This document shows, piece after piece, positions 1 through 12,254 of a stretch of DNA of 64,000 bases (its first letter is position 1; every line of letters begins with the position of its first letter). The DNA is from Cephalotus follicularis (lineage: Eukaryota; Streptophyta; Magnoliopsida; Oxalidales; Cephalotaceae): NCBI GenBank assembly GCA_001972305.1, contig BDDD01002259.1, positions 233,596 through 297,595 on the forward strand, read 5' to 3'. The notes beneath the pieces were generated by a model. The model was not told the DNA's origin. It saw only the letters and a program-made list of their open reading frames with translations, and ran no database searches. Position numbers and translations under genes: made by a program.

Positions 1-1317
1 CACACACGCACAAGCACACATCAAACTCACACACTTCCATAGCCGGAACCACCTCGGTAGCATAACAACAACTCCGTTGACGTTCTATCAACTTGGTCAT
101 GGGCTACAGAACTGAACACATCCCTCAAATACGCATATAGATACCCACTTCCAGAGCATCGTATGAACATTGGTAGAAGGGCTACGCAAGCACTCCTCCC
201 CCGGTAATCACACGTTTGCGCACCTCACTACATGAACCTCGATTGAGGGGCTACGCAAGCCCACCCCCGTCGGTAATCACGAGCTCATCATTACACCAAG
301 TGAACCTCGATCGAGAAGCTACCTCGTCGGCAATCACATAGCCTTAGTATCATCCAAGGGGCCCGCGAATCTCCGCTCAGCTCCACCCTTGATGAGATAA
401 CAAGGGAGAACATCAGCTCAGAGGTAAGTGTATCACCACTTAGACCATCTCATGCTGGCAATCTCATACAAAACCAAGTAACCAGCACCTAGTAACCAGT
501 ACCCGAGGACAACAGCACATGATATCAAATAAAGCATGAATACTTAAACATAAAGGGGAAACAACGAGTTCAACCCAGGCATTGAGCCCGCAGCTCAAAA
601 ACAAGGTATTCACATGCAATATCAACAAGATGATAGGAGAAGAAGTCCTAGTCAAAATAATATCATGGAAGGGCATATAAACAATAAACTCTCAGTTATC
701 AATTGATAGAAAGAAGAACATCCCACTCACTAGTATCAGTATATTTCACAGCTAGCTTCCTTCTTGCATTGTCTTTTTGCCTAGATCTTCCTCTGCAAGA
801 CCAACATACAACAACGCTTAGCTACCATGAACAACATCACTGAAGCTATGCATGAACCACATACATCCATGAAAACCAATGCGAAGCTCTTCGTCGACCT
901 CAAAGATCGTCACAACACCAACCATGGGACGCACCAAACGTACTGAGGAACACACTCACCTGCTAGATGCGTAGACAGGTGAAAGAAAGTTCCAACCTCA
1001 AACTGGCACTCAAAGCTTCAGAAGAAAGATGAAAGATGAAAGCTCACTCTCCCAAATGCTTCTTTAGGCGTGAGATGATGGATATGATATGTGCCGAAAG
1101 TCACGGGCCTCCTAAGCAAGCTTTGCACATATCCCAACACTAAACAAATATCTCTTATCTCTTAATCCATCATACAAACCATTGGGCCTCCACCAAGACC
1201 AACCCAAAGTAACACTTACCCAAGGAAAAGAGCCTAAGCCAAACCATAACCAAGGAGAAAAAAAATTTCCCCCAAGCCCAAACATTAATTTACCCAAAAT
1301 TAAAGCGGGCTGTTACA
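1..1317 (-). repeat. Gypsy-1 3' LTR, partial
   Basis: Matches 5' LTR positions from about 8018 to 9008 almost base for base, and ends (minus-strand start) in TGTAACAGCCCGC beside the polypurine tract. It contains about three degenerate 65-75 bp tandem units around 150-340, each with a GAACCTCGATCGAGGGGCTA-like core followed by a GGTAATCACG-like tail. It keeps about 340 bp (about 647-985) that the 5' LTR has lost. No coding content. The remaining 1.8 kb lies upstream of position 1. Confidence 0.9.
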
Positions 1318-1332
1318 TCCTCTCCCCCTGAA
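1318..1332 (-). other. Gypsy-1 polypurine tract
   Basis: The minus strand reads TTCAGGGGGAGAGGA immediately before the LTR start TGTAAC. This is the position and composition expected of the plus-strand primer of an LTR retrotransposon. Confidence 0.85.
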
Positions 1333-1344
1333 GGAATTTTGTCC

Positions 1345-1991
1345 TCAAAATTCCAGCTCTGGTCCAGGGAACAAGTCCGGGTAACGTTCCCTCATATGGT
1401 CCTCATGTTCCCAGGTTGCTTCTTCTGCTACATGGGTTTTCCACAAGATTTTCACCAAAGGAATTGTCTTATTCCTTAACACCTGTTCTCGTCGGTCTAA
1501 GATCTGCTCTGGGGCTTCCTCATAAGCCAACACTGGTAAATCCTCCCCGGCCAACACCACTGGCTCGGTCAACACATGAGAAGGATCGACAACGTATTTC
1601 CTCAGCACAGATACGTGAAACACGTCATGCACCTGGCAATCTCAAAGGGACCTATGTACCTTGGGCTAAGCTTCCCACGCTTGCCAAAATGAACAATCCC
1701 CGTGTAAGGTGATACCCTGAGGAAAACCTTGTCACCAACAGAGAACTCCAAGTCCTTACGATGCTTGTTTGCGTAGCTCTTCTGCCTACTCTGGGCTGCA
1801 CGTAAATGATCTCGGATCACCTTCACCTTCTCTGCTGCGTCCCTGACAAACTCTAGTCCCAACAACTGGTGTTCTCCCACCTCATTCCAACACAAAGGAG
1901 TTCGACAATGTCTACCGTACAAAGCTTCAAAAGGAGCCATACCAATGCTCGCCTGATAGCTGTTGTTTTTGGAAAACTCGATCAAAGTCAC
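1345..1991 (-). pseudogene. Gypsy-1 integrase C-terminus and chromodomain-like tail
   Basis: The first frame (1991-1602) carries the integrase C-terminal region, with FEALYGRHCRTPLCW, the SRQKSYAN motif and a GDKVFLRVSP segment. The second (1632-1345) carries HVSVLRKYV and the chromodomain-like tail ending EEATWEHEDHMRERYPDLF. The tail is thought to steer chromovirus integration to heterochromatin. The two halves are out of frame because about 60 bp present in Gypsy-3 (near 56120-56185) is missing here around 1632. This region follows the main pol frame after an in-frame TGA near 2005. Confidence 0.88.
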
Positions 1992-2009
1992 ATGGTCATC
2001 CCAACTTCC

Positions 2010-3581
2010 TCAGAAATCCATGACACAGGCTCTCAACATGTCCTCAAGAATCTGGATAGCACGCTCAGATTGCCCATCGGTCTGAGGATGGTACGCCGTA
2101 CTGAGTCGCAACTCTGTACCCAACGTCCTCTGTAAGCTCCGCCAGAATCTTGATGTGAACCATGGGTCTTTATCCGAAACAATGCTGCTGGGGATCCCAT
2201 GTAACCTGATCACCCCATCCACATACAACCGAGTTAACTTGTCCAAACTGAAGTCCTTCCTTATAGGTATGAAGTGACCAGACTTGGTCAAACGATCTAC
2301 TATCACCCAGATTGCATCAAGCTTACTCCTCGTTCGAGGAAAACCGGTGACAAAGTCCATCGATATGTTGTCCCATTTCCACACTGGAATAGGAAGCGGT
2401 TGAAGAAGACCTGAAGGCTTTTGTCGCTCAGCCTTCACCTGCTGGCATGTCAAGCACCTTGCCACGAACCTGGCAATCTCAGGCTTCATGCCCCGCCACC
2501 AAAAAGACTGCCTTAGGTCACGATACATCTTGGTACTTCCAGGATGCATTGACCAAGGAGAACGATGAGCTTCTTCCAGGATCTCCTGCTTGATCGTCTC
2601 GACATGTGGCACACATATCCTTTCTGCAAACATCAGAGCATCGTCACCTCTGATGTGGAAGTCAGTCCGAGAACCCTCTCTGACTTCTTTCAACAACTTG
2701 GCCAACCTCCAGTCCTTCTCTTGCAATCCCCGGATCTGCTCTTCCCAAACAGACCTCACTTGCAGAGAAGCCAACACTGCTCCACTGTCCTCGGCAGATA
2801 GCTTTGCCCTCAAAGATCTCAACTGTTCCAACATCGGCAAGTAAACCAACCGTACATGAGCCAAGGAAGCGGAAGACTTCCTGCTCAACCCATCAGCAAC
2901 CATGTTGGCCTTAACAGGATGATACTCGATGGTACAATCATAATCCTTGATGAGCTCGATCCATCTCCTCTGCCTCATGTTCAAATGTGGTTGAGAAGAC
3001 AAATACTTAAAACTCTGGTGGTTAGTAAAGATTTGGCAGACCTCACCATATAGATAGTGATGCCATATCTTCAAAGCAAACACCATCGTAGCCAACTCCA
3101 AGTCGTGCGTAGGGTAATTGAGCTCATGAACCTTCAACTGTCGAGAAGCATAGGCAATAACCTTCCCTTCTTGCATCAACACACAACCAAGGTCGTGCAA
3201 AGAAGCATCACCGTAAACCACAAAACCAACCCCAGGAGAAAGAAGGGTCAACACCAGAGCTGACGTTAACCTATCCTTCAACGTCTGGAAGCTCTTCTCA
3301 CAGTCCACTGACCAAACGAACTTCACATCCTTTCTTGTCAACTTCGACAGAGGAGCCGCTATAACTGAGAATCCTTCCACGAATCTTCGGTAATAGCTAG
3401 CAAGTCCAAGGAAACTGCGCACTTCAAGTATGCTCTTGGGTCTTTCCCAGGCCAACACAGCTTCAACCTTCCTTGACTCCACTTCAACACCATGGCCCGA
3501 GATCACATGGCCCAAAAACATAACCCTGTCCAACCAAAACTCACACTTACTGAGCTTAGCATACAACTCATGGTTTCTCAA
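2010..3581 (-). pseudogene. Gypsy-1 RT end, RNase H and integrase core
   Basis: An open stretch of 523 codons. Residues 1-70 are the RT thumb and connection ([16 protein letters not shown]). RNase H begins near residue 123 ([15 protein letters not shown]). The integrase zinc-binding HHCC region lies near 335-380 ([10 protein letters not shown], then CLTCQQ). The catalytic D, D and E sit in ISMDF, IVSDKDP and [10 protein letters not shown]. The upstream half of pol is separated only by a TAG at 3585-3587, and a TGA follows the last residues, so the frame is one broken gag-pol. Proteins of this type act in a cytoplasmic virus-like particle and then on nuclear DNA. Confidence 0.93.
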
Positions 3582-3584
3582 GGT

Positions 3585-4880
3585 CTATAAAACAATCCTA
3601 AGGTGTTCCTCATGCTCAGCCATACTCCGCGAGTATACCATCACGTCGTCTATGAACACCACCACAAAGGTGTCCAAGAAGGGTTGGAACACACGATTCA
3701 TCAAATCCATGAAAGTGGCCGGTGAATTCCTTAAAATAAACGGCATAACTAAGAACTCATAGAGACCATAACGAGATCTGAAGGCTGTCTTCGGAACATC
3801 CTCTTCCTTCACCTTCAGCTGGTGATATCCAGACCGAAGATCTATCTTAGAGAACACACAGGGATCTCGCAACTGATCAAACAAGTCATCAATCCTTGGC
3901 AACGGATACTTGTTACGCACAGTGACCATGTTGAGTTGCCTATAATCGATGCACAAGCGCATAGCTCCATCCTTCTTCTTCACAAAAAGGAAAGGAGCAC
4001 CCCATGGAGAACTACTAGGTCGAATAAATCCTTTATCCAACAAGTCTTCCAACTGTACCTTCAGCTCTTGCAACTCTACAGGTGCCATACGGTAAGGAGC
4101 AAGGGATATGGGTACCGCACCAGGGATCAACTCAATCTCAAAGTCTATTTCCCTGTCCGGAGGAAGACCTGGTAACTCGTCGGGGAAGACATTGGGAAAC
4201 TCACAAACCACGGGTATGTCCCCTACCTCTGGCTTAGTCATCCGAGTATCCACCACATGAGCTAAGAATCCTTGCGCACCTTTACCCAAAGCCTTACCTG
4301 CAACCATAGCTGAGATCAACTTCAGAGGTACCGAGCGCTGCTCGCAAACTAGCTCTATGCCTGACTCATCGAGCAAGCAAAAGGAAACAACTTTATGCGA
4401 ACAATCAACCATTGCTCGGTGCCTTACCAGCCAATCCATGCCCAGGATGGCATCAAACTCCTCAATCTTGAAGGGAATAAGGTCGGCTACAAAACTCTGT
4501 CCCTTGATCACAACATCACAACCTCTGTAGAGTCTTCCTACACAGTATCTCTGGCCCGTAGGAACAGATACATCGATCTCTTCATCCAAGGAACTCAACA
4601 CTCCACATGCATGTATGAAAAATGCATGGGCAATAAAGGATAAAGAGGCTCCTGTGTCAAACAAAACCGTGTCATCTATGCCGAAGATCAGAGCCTTACC
4701 TATAGCCACGTCCGCGGATCCGAGAGCATCTTCTCTGTTAAGAGCATAGACTCTAGCTATTGCCGCTGGTCTACCCTGCTGACGACTTCCAGCAGCCCTG
4801 GATGATCCCACTTGCGAAGCAGTTGATCCACCTCTGGCTCCCGCAGGTTGTCTATTAGAAGCAGCTGATCCAGGTGTCAT
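3585..4880 (-). pseudogene. Gypsy-1 protease and reverse transcriptase
   Basis: 431 codons. The aspartic protease motif DTGAS lies at residues 75-79, with the second protease signature ILGMDWL further on. RT begins after [18 protein letters not shown] and shows [32 protein letters not shown] and a catalytic FIDD near residues 409-412, where gypsy elements usually have YxDD. The stretch ends in a TAG (plus 3585-3587) where the frame otherwise continues directly into the RT thumb. The first residues are a serine/arginine-rich spacer after the gag zinc knuckle; the start shown is only the first Met after a stop. Confidence 0.92.
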
Positions 4881-6071
4881 CGAGGTCTACTGAGCTTATG
4901 GACAGTTCCTCTTGAAGTGCCCAACCTGGCCACACTGGAAACATTCATGGGTATCTGCCTTGCAGTTGCCAAAGTGGAAGCGACCACACTTTTGGCACTT
5001 GGGAGGCTGTTGAGAAACTCATAAACTCTGGTGCCTGCTCTGCTGCGCACCACTGGCTATAGGAGGACTCATCCGCTGTGGAGAAAACATCCCCTGGACA
5101 TCAGACCTGGCCTGTCCCTGGTTTCCACCGTCAGCTTGCTGGTGGGGGTACCGTTTCCTTTGTTTCCCTTGTCCTCGGGAGGAACCCTCCCCTTGAGCAG
5201 CCTATTGTTCATCTCTCTTCTGTCCCCTTTCCTGGCGATTCCTCTGTTCCATAATACTCTGCTCAACCCTCTTGGCAGATTCCACCAAATCTCCAAAGAT
5301 AGTCCAGTTGGTTGCTGCCACAGTATGTCTCACCTCGGGATTCAACCCATCCAAGAATTTCTCACACCTCTCCTCTTGGTCTGCAACCAAAGCCGGAGCA
5401 AAATGAGACAACTCCATAAAGCGGTATTCATACTGGGTCACGGTCATACTCCCTTGATGCAAATGCAGAAACTCTCTCCTCTTCCCCTTCACGAAGGTAG
5501 CCGAGAAGAAGTACTGACGGAACTCTCGCTTGAAAACATCCCAAGTGATCATAGCAACATCAGTATGCCTAGCTTGGAGAGCTTCCCACCATCGAAGAGC
5601 ATTCTTCCTTACCAAGAAGACGGCAAGTCCAACGCGTGAGTCATCAGAAACTCCCATCTGTACAAAGAGCATCTCAAGATGATTCAACAATGCCTCTGCA
5701 TCTGCTGGATCATCCGTTCGCTCAAAGGTTGCAGCACCTAAACGTTGCAAACATTCAACTGGTAAAGCTTAAGATCGAGAACCACTCAAAGCTTGTGCTA
5801 TAATCGTAGCAAACTGCATCCACTCTGCTTGACCACCGGTACCAATCGGAGGAGGTATCTGCGCTGCCGGGACCTCAACTGCCACAGGCGGTCCAGTCTC
5901 TTGTTCAACCATCCCGGGGTTATCCTACACACCAGGTCCAATAGGAGGCAGTTCTTGATCCACATGTGGTAGGGAGTTCTCTCTTCCTCTACCCTGACCA
6001 CGTCCTCTGACTGGGGAGACCCTTCGTCCCCTACCCATGCCACTTCTTCGAGTCTGACGCGGAGGCACCAT
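4881..6071 (-). pseudogene. Gypsy-1 gag (capsid and nucleocapsid), broken
   Basis: The likely start is the ATG at 6071 (MVPPRQTRRSGMGRGR), 110 bp after the primer binding site. The capsid core at 5750-5202 includes LRWWEALQARH, FKREFRQYFFS and FMELSHFAPALV, typical of retrotransposon gag. A zinc knuckle CFQCGQVGHFKRNC (CX2CX4HX4C) lies at 4900-4943, preceded by a second cysteine-rich stretch. Stops interrupt it near 5930, 5770, 5215, 5020 and 4890. Gag would package element RNA into particles; this copy cannot make a full-length product. Confidence 0.87.
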
Positions 6072-6180
6072 CTACTTTCACATGCAAGGTTAGGGCATTA
6101 CTAACATGTATACTACATGAAATACAATGCATGCTTATCCCCCAAAGGTCTCCAAAGAAAACACAAGGAAACTAAATTGG

Positions 6181-6194
6181 TCTCTCTGATACCA
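6181..6194 (-). other. Gypsy-1 primer binding site (initiator tRNA-Met type)
   Basis: The minus strand reads TGGTATCAGAGAGA six bases inside the 5' LTR end. This matches the usual plant PBS (TGGTATCAGAGC) complementary to the 3' end of initiator tRNA-Met. Confidence 0.85.
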
Positions 6195-6200
6195 AAAGGC

Positions 6201-9008
6201 TGGCATGCCCCGTTCCCGAGCACCCCCGCCCGAGGACGGCCGTGCCAGGTGGAAGGATCCCCACATGGATCCCTAACCAAACCCCAACAAACAACAAAGG
6301 TTAATGCTAAGGCCAGGGCAGACGTTAAAAACGCGCTGCCGAGGAGCGCTCCCCAGGCCAAACGCTCCCAAGGCATAAAAACAAGAAATGTCTGAGCAGG
6401 AAGGAGGAATTTCCCATCCCCACTAAGCAAAAAGCACCCCGCATGCTAGAAGAAACACACGACAAAGAAGGGACAAAGAAGGAAGGGTAAAAAAGTAAAA
6501 TAACCCTTACTTAAAACCATTTCCACAACTCACCGTTTAACTAAAGGAAAGACACACAACACCCACTTAGCAAACGCACCGTTTAACTAAAGGGAACATG
6601 CCAGGGGAAGGAGCCAGGGCAAAGAACGTAACACTACATCTTGCCTGGGGTCCCGGGCAGGGGATGCCAACACAACATGACGCATCACCAGCCAGGCCTG
6701 CGCCTCCATCCTAAGACATGCCTTCCCCGAATGAACCATACTCGGGCATGTCCTCATTGGAGGACAACTTCGGACATGTCCTCCCCTGGCATGTCCTCCC
6801 AGGGCATGGCCCATACAAACAAGGTTATGCCCGGGCACAAGAAAATGACAACGTTACAACATAAGGCTAAGCCTAGGATCAACGCAAGGGCCCGGGGACA
6901 AACGCCAAGCATTGGGACCACTACCTGGGGTCCCCAAAATGCTCAACTTACACTAAGGAGATGAAATCTCACCCCGACCAAGTACCAAGGGGAGCCCCAG
7001 GGGTCACCCAAAAAAACATCTCCAGGGACCGAGCTGGTCTGAGGTCGGGAGGTCAGGTAGGACTAAAGAAAACTACTTACTCCCACTTAGCGCCTATGGC
7101 ATGCCCGGGGACAACACCCGGGGACGCCACCAGACCCCAGCTTAGGGTCAACTAACCCGAGCTGCGAAGTCAACCTAGGGTTTGACCAAACATGTACCAA
7201 GCCACCTCTCCCTTGGCATCTCAGCAGAGGTGCCACGCACAAAGGCCCCGGGGAGAAACACTGAAATTTCACCAAGGCCAGGGCTGGGGAGACTTGCTCC
7301 TCTGCCTAGGGTCCAACAACCCCCGAACTCATGCGTTGTCTCTGCACGCCCAAACACTTAGCATAAACAATGCCAGGGCTAGGAAAACAGCACATAACAA
7401 CAAAGGTATATAAAACAAGACAATTATATACACGGTCCCGGGCAAAACGCCAAGGACGCACAACATCAAAGAATCATATGCATGTTTACAAAGAAGGTTT
7501 TACAAAACATAGACATCAACAAGTCTATACAAAAATACCATGAATGTCCCCAAGTGCATGAAGGTGTCCGTGGCCTAGGAGCCATCCTAAGGTGCTGCGT
7601 CCAGTGTCTACCTCTCTCAACAAGTTGTCCTTAGTGGATCTCAAGAACACTGCTGCCCCGCTCCCTCTACACACAAATTTGAGAGGGGATTAGTCCAACT
7701 GACTAGTGAGTAAGATCAAGGAATATCCTGGGAAAACCCAATTCCACCGGGGTGCCAAGTGCCAAGAAGAAACGTGCCCTGCCCCAACTGGGCTAAAGGA
7801 CAACCCATATCCACTGCTCAACAAAACAAGGCATGGGTGAAAACATACAAGGATATCATTGAAAAGGAGAGCCGGAGGAGACGTCAGAGCTACCAACTCC
7901 ATGACTGACCTCAAGGAAAGAAGATAAACAACAGTTTATATGTCAGAACATGCCAGGGATCCAAGGATCAACAATTACCAAGGGGACTACTGGTACTGTA
8001 TCAATCACATGCACATTCCACACACGCACATGCACATATCAAACTCACGCACTACCATAGCCGGAATCTCCTAGGCAGCATAAATAACAACTCCGTTGAC
8101 GTTCTATCAACGCGGTCATGGGCTATAGGACTTAACACATCCCCCATATACGCATATAGATACCCAGTTTCGAAGAACCGTATGAACATCAGTAGAAGGG
8201 CTACGCAAGCACTCCTCCCCCGGCAATCACACGTTTGCGCACCTCACTACATGAACCTCGATCGAGGGGCTACGCAAGCCCACCCCCGTTCGTAATCACG
8301 AGCTCAGCATTACACCAGGTGAACCTCGATCGAGAAGCTACCTCGTCGGCAATCACATAGCCTTAGTATCATCCAAGGGGCCCGCGAATCACCGCTCAGC
8401 TCCACCCTTGATGAGATAACAGGGGAGAACATCATCTCAGAGGTAAGTGTATCACCGCTTAGACCATCTCGTGCTAGCAATCTCATACATAACCAAGTAA
8501 CCAGCACCCAGTAACCAGTACCCGAGGACAACAACACATCATATCAAATAAAGCATGAATACTTAAACAGAAAGGGGAAACAACGAGTTCAACCCAGGCA
8601 TTGAGCCCTCAGCTCGAAAACAAGGTATTCACATGCAATATCAACAAGATGATAGGAGAAGAAAGTTCCAACCTCAAACTGGCACTCAAAGCTTCAGAAG
8701 AAAGATGAAGAAGAAAGATGAAAGATGAAAGCTCACTCTCCCAAATGCTTCTTCAGACGTGAGATGATGGATATGATATCTGCCGAAAGTCAACTGCCAA
8801 GCTTCCTAAGCAAGCTTTGCACATCCCAACACTAAACAAATATCTCTTATCTCTTAATCCATCATACAAACCATTGGGCCTCTACCAAGCCCAACCCAAG
8901 GAAACACTTACCCAAGGAAAAGAGCCCAAGACAAACCATAACCAATGACAAAAAAAATTTCCCCCAAGCCCAAACATTAATTTACCCAAAAATAAAGCGG
9001 GCTGTTAC
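6201..9008 (-). repeat. Gypsy-1 5' LTR
   Basis: On the minus strand it starts GTAACAGCCCGC (the first T appears mutated or lost) and ends GGGGCATGCCA beside the PBS. Its 2808 bp match the 2806 bp LTR of Gypsy-3 and the partial 3' LTR of this element. The part near the PBS (about 6200-7300) is GC-rich with repeated CCCGGGGACA-like motifs. The part near 8160-8350 holds the same tandem units as the 3' LTR. A deletion of about 340 bp relative to the 3' LTR lies at about 8661. Short open frames here are not coding. Confidence 0.9.
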
Positions 9009-9285
9009 TTGTTTATTTTGGATTACTGTACTGATATTTTAATGATGTTGATCGACTTTTGATCACGCTCCGTTTGTGGGCTTTTGACAATGACTCATTT
9101 ATGTTATATGTGGGAATCATATGGTATGGGACACATGGTTTTGTTTACTTGTTCAGCTTATTTTCAAAGGCTTCCGCAAGATATTGTTGGTATTTAAAGT
9201 TTTAAATTTTACCGTATTTGCATAAGCTGAATAATTATGTTAAATTGCCATGACCTTTATGTTGTCAATGAAACGAGGTGTGACA
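9009..9285 (+). repeat. 3' end of an older Tekay-like LTR (Gypsy-1 target)
   Basis: Plus-oriented LTR terminus ending AACGAGGTGTGACA. It shares ordered blocks with the ends of LTR-B (about 50930-51137) and of Gypsy-4: GATCACGCTCCGTTT, then GCTTCCGCAAGAT and GCATAAGCTGAAT. Gypsy-1 cut off its left part. A short unassigned stretch (9286-9324) follows before Copia-1. Confidence 0.72.
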
Positions 9286-9356
9286 GTACGCATCCCTGGA
9301 TTGAATTGATTGTTGATTACAAATTGTTAGAGGGTGAGTGACCAGTCAAGCCACTA

Positions 9357-12217
9357 TGTCACACCCCGAACCGTGGGTTAGGCCCCACGACTCGAAATGT
9401 GGCAAACTGTACAATCATCATAAACATTAACCATGAAAATTTAAAACTTAAAATAAATCATAACCATAATCCTTTATTTAATGTGTGGATATACAGACCC
9501 AATTCGAATCATATAAATTACACTGCTATAAACTAGCAGATAATAAAAATAAATACATAATTTATTCCTTGCGAATCTGGTCATAAAGCGCACCGTCGAG
9601 AGGAGGAACTTACAATATCTTTATCCTTGATGCTACTGCGATGTGCCCCCACTACTTGTTCTTATACCTGGCCCATTAAAAAGAATGGGTCAGCAACCCT
9701 GGGGGTTGTGTAGGCTACCACATATACGGGCACATACCAGAGGAACAACAATAAATGCAGAGGAGAAATAAATATGCATGCCTACATGAATGCAGATCAT
9801 AACCCATAACATAACATTTCACTTCCTTTATCCTTGGACTACTCTACTCAAACCATACATATCAATCACATACGGAGGATTCTAGTCCGGTCATCCTATG
9901 GTCTTGTCAATATACAAGGTTCACCTTTAGGCTCACCAGCCCGCGAAATTCTTCTCCAGGTTCACCTGCTGAGCGGAATTCGCCCTTTGCTCACTTGCCC
10001 TGTGGTTTACCCTTCGGATCACCAGCTTTGGCAGAATTCACCTTTAGTTTCACCATTGGCGGATTCACCCGAGGACCACCTACCTCGCAAAATTCACCCA
10101 TTGGGTTCACCTGCTCGACGAAATTCTCCCCAGTTGGGCTCACCTGCCTAGGATAATCTATCTAAGTCTTTTCCTTTTACATTCCATTTTCTAATTCTAT
10201 TTCCTTCCCTTAATTATTCCGATTTCTTTCATTCCTATTCATATTCAATTTCTTAAGTCTGACTAGGGTATACCATTGCGCATGTCATTTCTCGCGCACA
10301 AGGCTCACATCAACACGTGCATGGCACATGCTAGCTTTTACACGCCACGTAACTTCATGCTAAATAATCATTTATCATACATATTTAGCCAGGGATGCAT
10401 GTAGAGTAAGACTTCATCATATAACACTAGCCAGCACTTGTAGTTCGTTTAAGAAACGCACCAAGCCGAGGTCGACGCTTCATCCCTGGCATGAAGCGTC
10501 CCTGGCAGTCTGTCTGGCGCATCATCACAGTTCTTTTGGCATGCCTAGAACACATGCAGATGGCTATGGTGGTATGCACAGGACGCCTGGGGAGTTCTCA
10601 AGGGTGCTTGGTAGCTATGGCACTGCACAGTAGCGTCCTCAGCATATGGGAGAAGGAACCCAGATGCTTGCATGGTAGGGAAGAACCATAGCAGTTCCTC
10701 TGGTCCCAGCATCCTTGCGCAGCACCTCTGGCCTGGCTATGCAGGGCACCACTAGGGCTCCTCAGGCATCACTGTAGCATGGCTCTGCTGGGCTCCTCTG
10801 GCATGGCATCGTAGGCACTTAACGGTGTCATCTCGGCACCTCAGCTCAGCAGCTTGGGTGTTAAGCAAAGGAGCTCAGCACGACAGCTCGGGCCTGGACG
10901 GTGGAGCTCTGCACAAGGCAGCTCAGCACCAAAGTAGCTCGGCCATGGCAGCTCGAGCGTGGAGCTCAGTGTGGCGTGGCAGCTCAGGCATGGACTGGCA
11001 GCTCGGCCATGAAAGCTCAAGTCCTCTGCCCAGCACCTCTGGCATTTCTTCCCTGACACCTCTGGCAGGTCACCCCATCATCGTGTGGCTCCTTGTCACT
11101 GGCAGAGGAGCTCGCTCAGGCCTGGCATGGATGTGTGGGCGTTATTCAGCAAGCCTTGACGTATGCACGGGGTACGTCGGAGACGAGGGGAAGCTCGGCG
11201 CTTGCCGGAGAGGATCTCGGCATGAGGCGGTGCTTGGACGCACGGCCAGAGCAGCTCCAGGCTTCGCCACAACGTCTTTGAGATTAACGCCTTTATGCGT
11301 TGCACACCATTTGCGCGTGCAGGGATAATGCGTCAGTGAATAAACGCATACCTCTTCTGTGTATATGGACACACCGAATGGGGAGAGAAGAGGCCACGTG
11401 CTAGGTGCATCATTTAGCCAGGGGGGAACAACCACGTGTTATGCGCGTGGATTGACAAAAGGCGCATAGCCCGGGACGCCCATATATGTACATATACTAC
11501 TTAACATATTTAATATAATTACAACCATAAACTTTACACACAACAAGCAAGTAGGGCAACGCATACATCAACCACATAGCAAAACGCACACACAGACATG
11601 CTGGTAGGCACTCGGATATGGAGCAACCTACCTGGAAGGTGGTTGAAAACGGAGATCTCTTCCTCCTTAATTCTAGACTTCCTTCCAACAGGGGTCTGCT
11701 ACACGCCTTTAGCCTGGCCAAATTCTCCTTCCTTGTTCCATCCTTGCTCCTAGGGAAAGGTATTGATATAAGAGAAAGTGCAGGGGACATGGGGCCTCCT
11801 TGCACAGCACCTCTCTTGTCTCCTACCTTCCACTCTCTCACTCTCCCAATTTTTCTAGAATGACTGAGCAATAAATGGCCAAAAGCATTTTTACCAGGTT
11901 CCTTTCCCCTTTTATAATGGTCAAGGAAGAGTCTAGAATTCTTGAGAGAATTCTTACGGGTGCAGGCCTTTTGCTGGGCTTGGGCCAGCCTCCTCCCACT
12001 TAGAACAAATTAGACTTTCTATAGGAAAGCCCAAAATTCCAATTATACCATTAAATCCATCCCAAGGAGAAAAACATATTCTCTTTTGCCCAAGTTCACA
12101 AATTATGCTCCAGTAAGGCCCAAATAAGTACATCATAAAATTTGGGTTCAGCCCAAAAGGCGGAAAAATGATTACAAAGCCCAATAATAATTATTAATAA
12201 TATTTAGGGCTCTTACA
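9357..12217 (-). repeat. Gypsy-2 3' LTR
   Basis: 2861 bp, aligned along its length with 16460-19309; I count about a dozen differences in the first 115 bp, so the insertion is not recent. It contains two internal repeat fields. At 9900-10150 there is a run of TTCACC...GGAATTC units of about 30 bp. At about 10830-11080 there is a run of CAGCTCGG-like units. A GAGGTCGACGCTTCA motif occurs at about 10470. Small open frames at 9834-10151 come from the first repeat field. Confidence 0.93.
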
Positions 12218-12230
12218 TCCTCCCCTCCTT
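12218..12230 (-). other. Gypsy-2 polypurine tract
   Basis: The minus strand reads AAGGAGGGGAGGA directly before the LTR start TGTAAGAGCCC. Confidence 0.85.
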
Positions 12231-12254
12231 ATAGAAATATCGTCCCGAGATTTC

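Larger units (their letters stand above)
1..9008 (-). mobile_element. Gypsy-1: Tekay/Del-like chromovirus, 3' end cut by window
   Basis: Minus-strand LTR retrotransposon. Reading down the minus strand it has a 5' LTR (6201-9008), a Met-type primer binding site, gag, protease, RT, RNase H, integrase with a chromodomain-like tail, a polypurine tract and a 3' LTR truncated by position 1. Long LTRs and the integrase tail ILDRREQVLRNKTIPLVK fit the Tekay/Del lineage. The coding region has several stops and a deletion, so this copy is dead. It was inserted into an older plus-strand LTR whose end survives at 9009-9285. The outer 3' flank, and hence the target duplication, lies outside the window. 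Confidence 0.93.

Noticed and set aside
6181-6194. tRNA-like sequences at 6181, 16441, 33276, 45927 and 57783
   Set aside because: They are short complements to the tRNA-Met 3' end beside LTRs (primer binding sites), without a cloverleaf.
6113-7413. GC-rich frames near a possible host gene
   Set aside because: They are within the Gypsy-1 5' LTR, and related sequence is present in the Gypsy-3 LTR without conserved frames.
9834-10151. 105-codon frame repeated as a longer frame at 16938-17360
   Set aside because: Both lie in the TTCACC/GGAATTC repeat field of the Gypsy-2 LTRs. They differ in length and show no protein-like conservation, so they come from the repeat.
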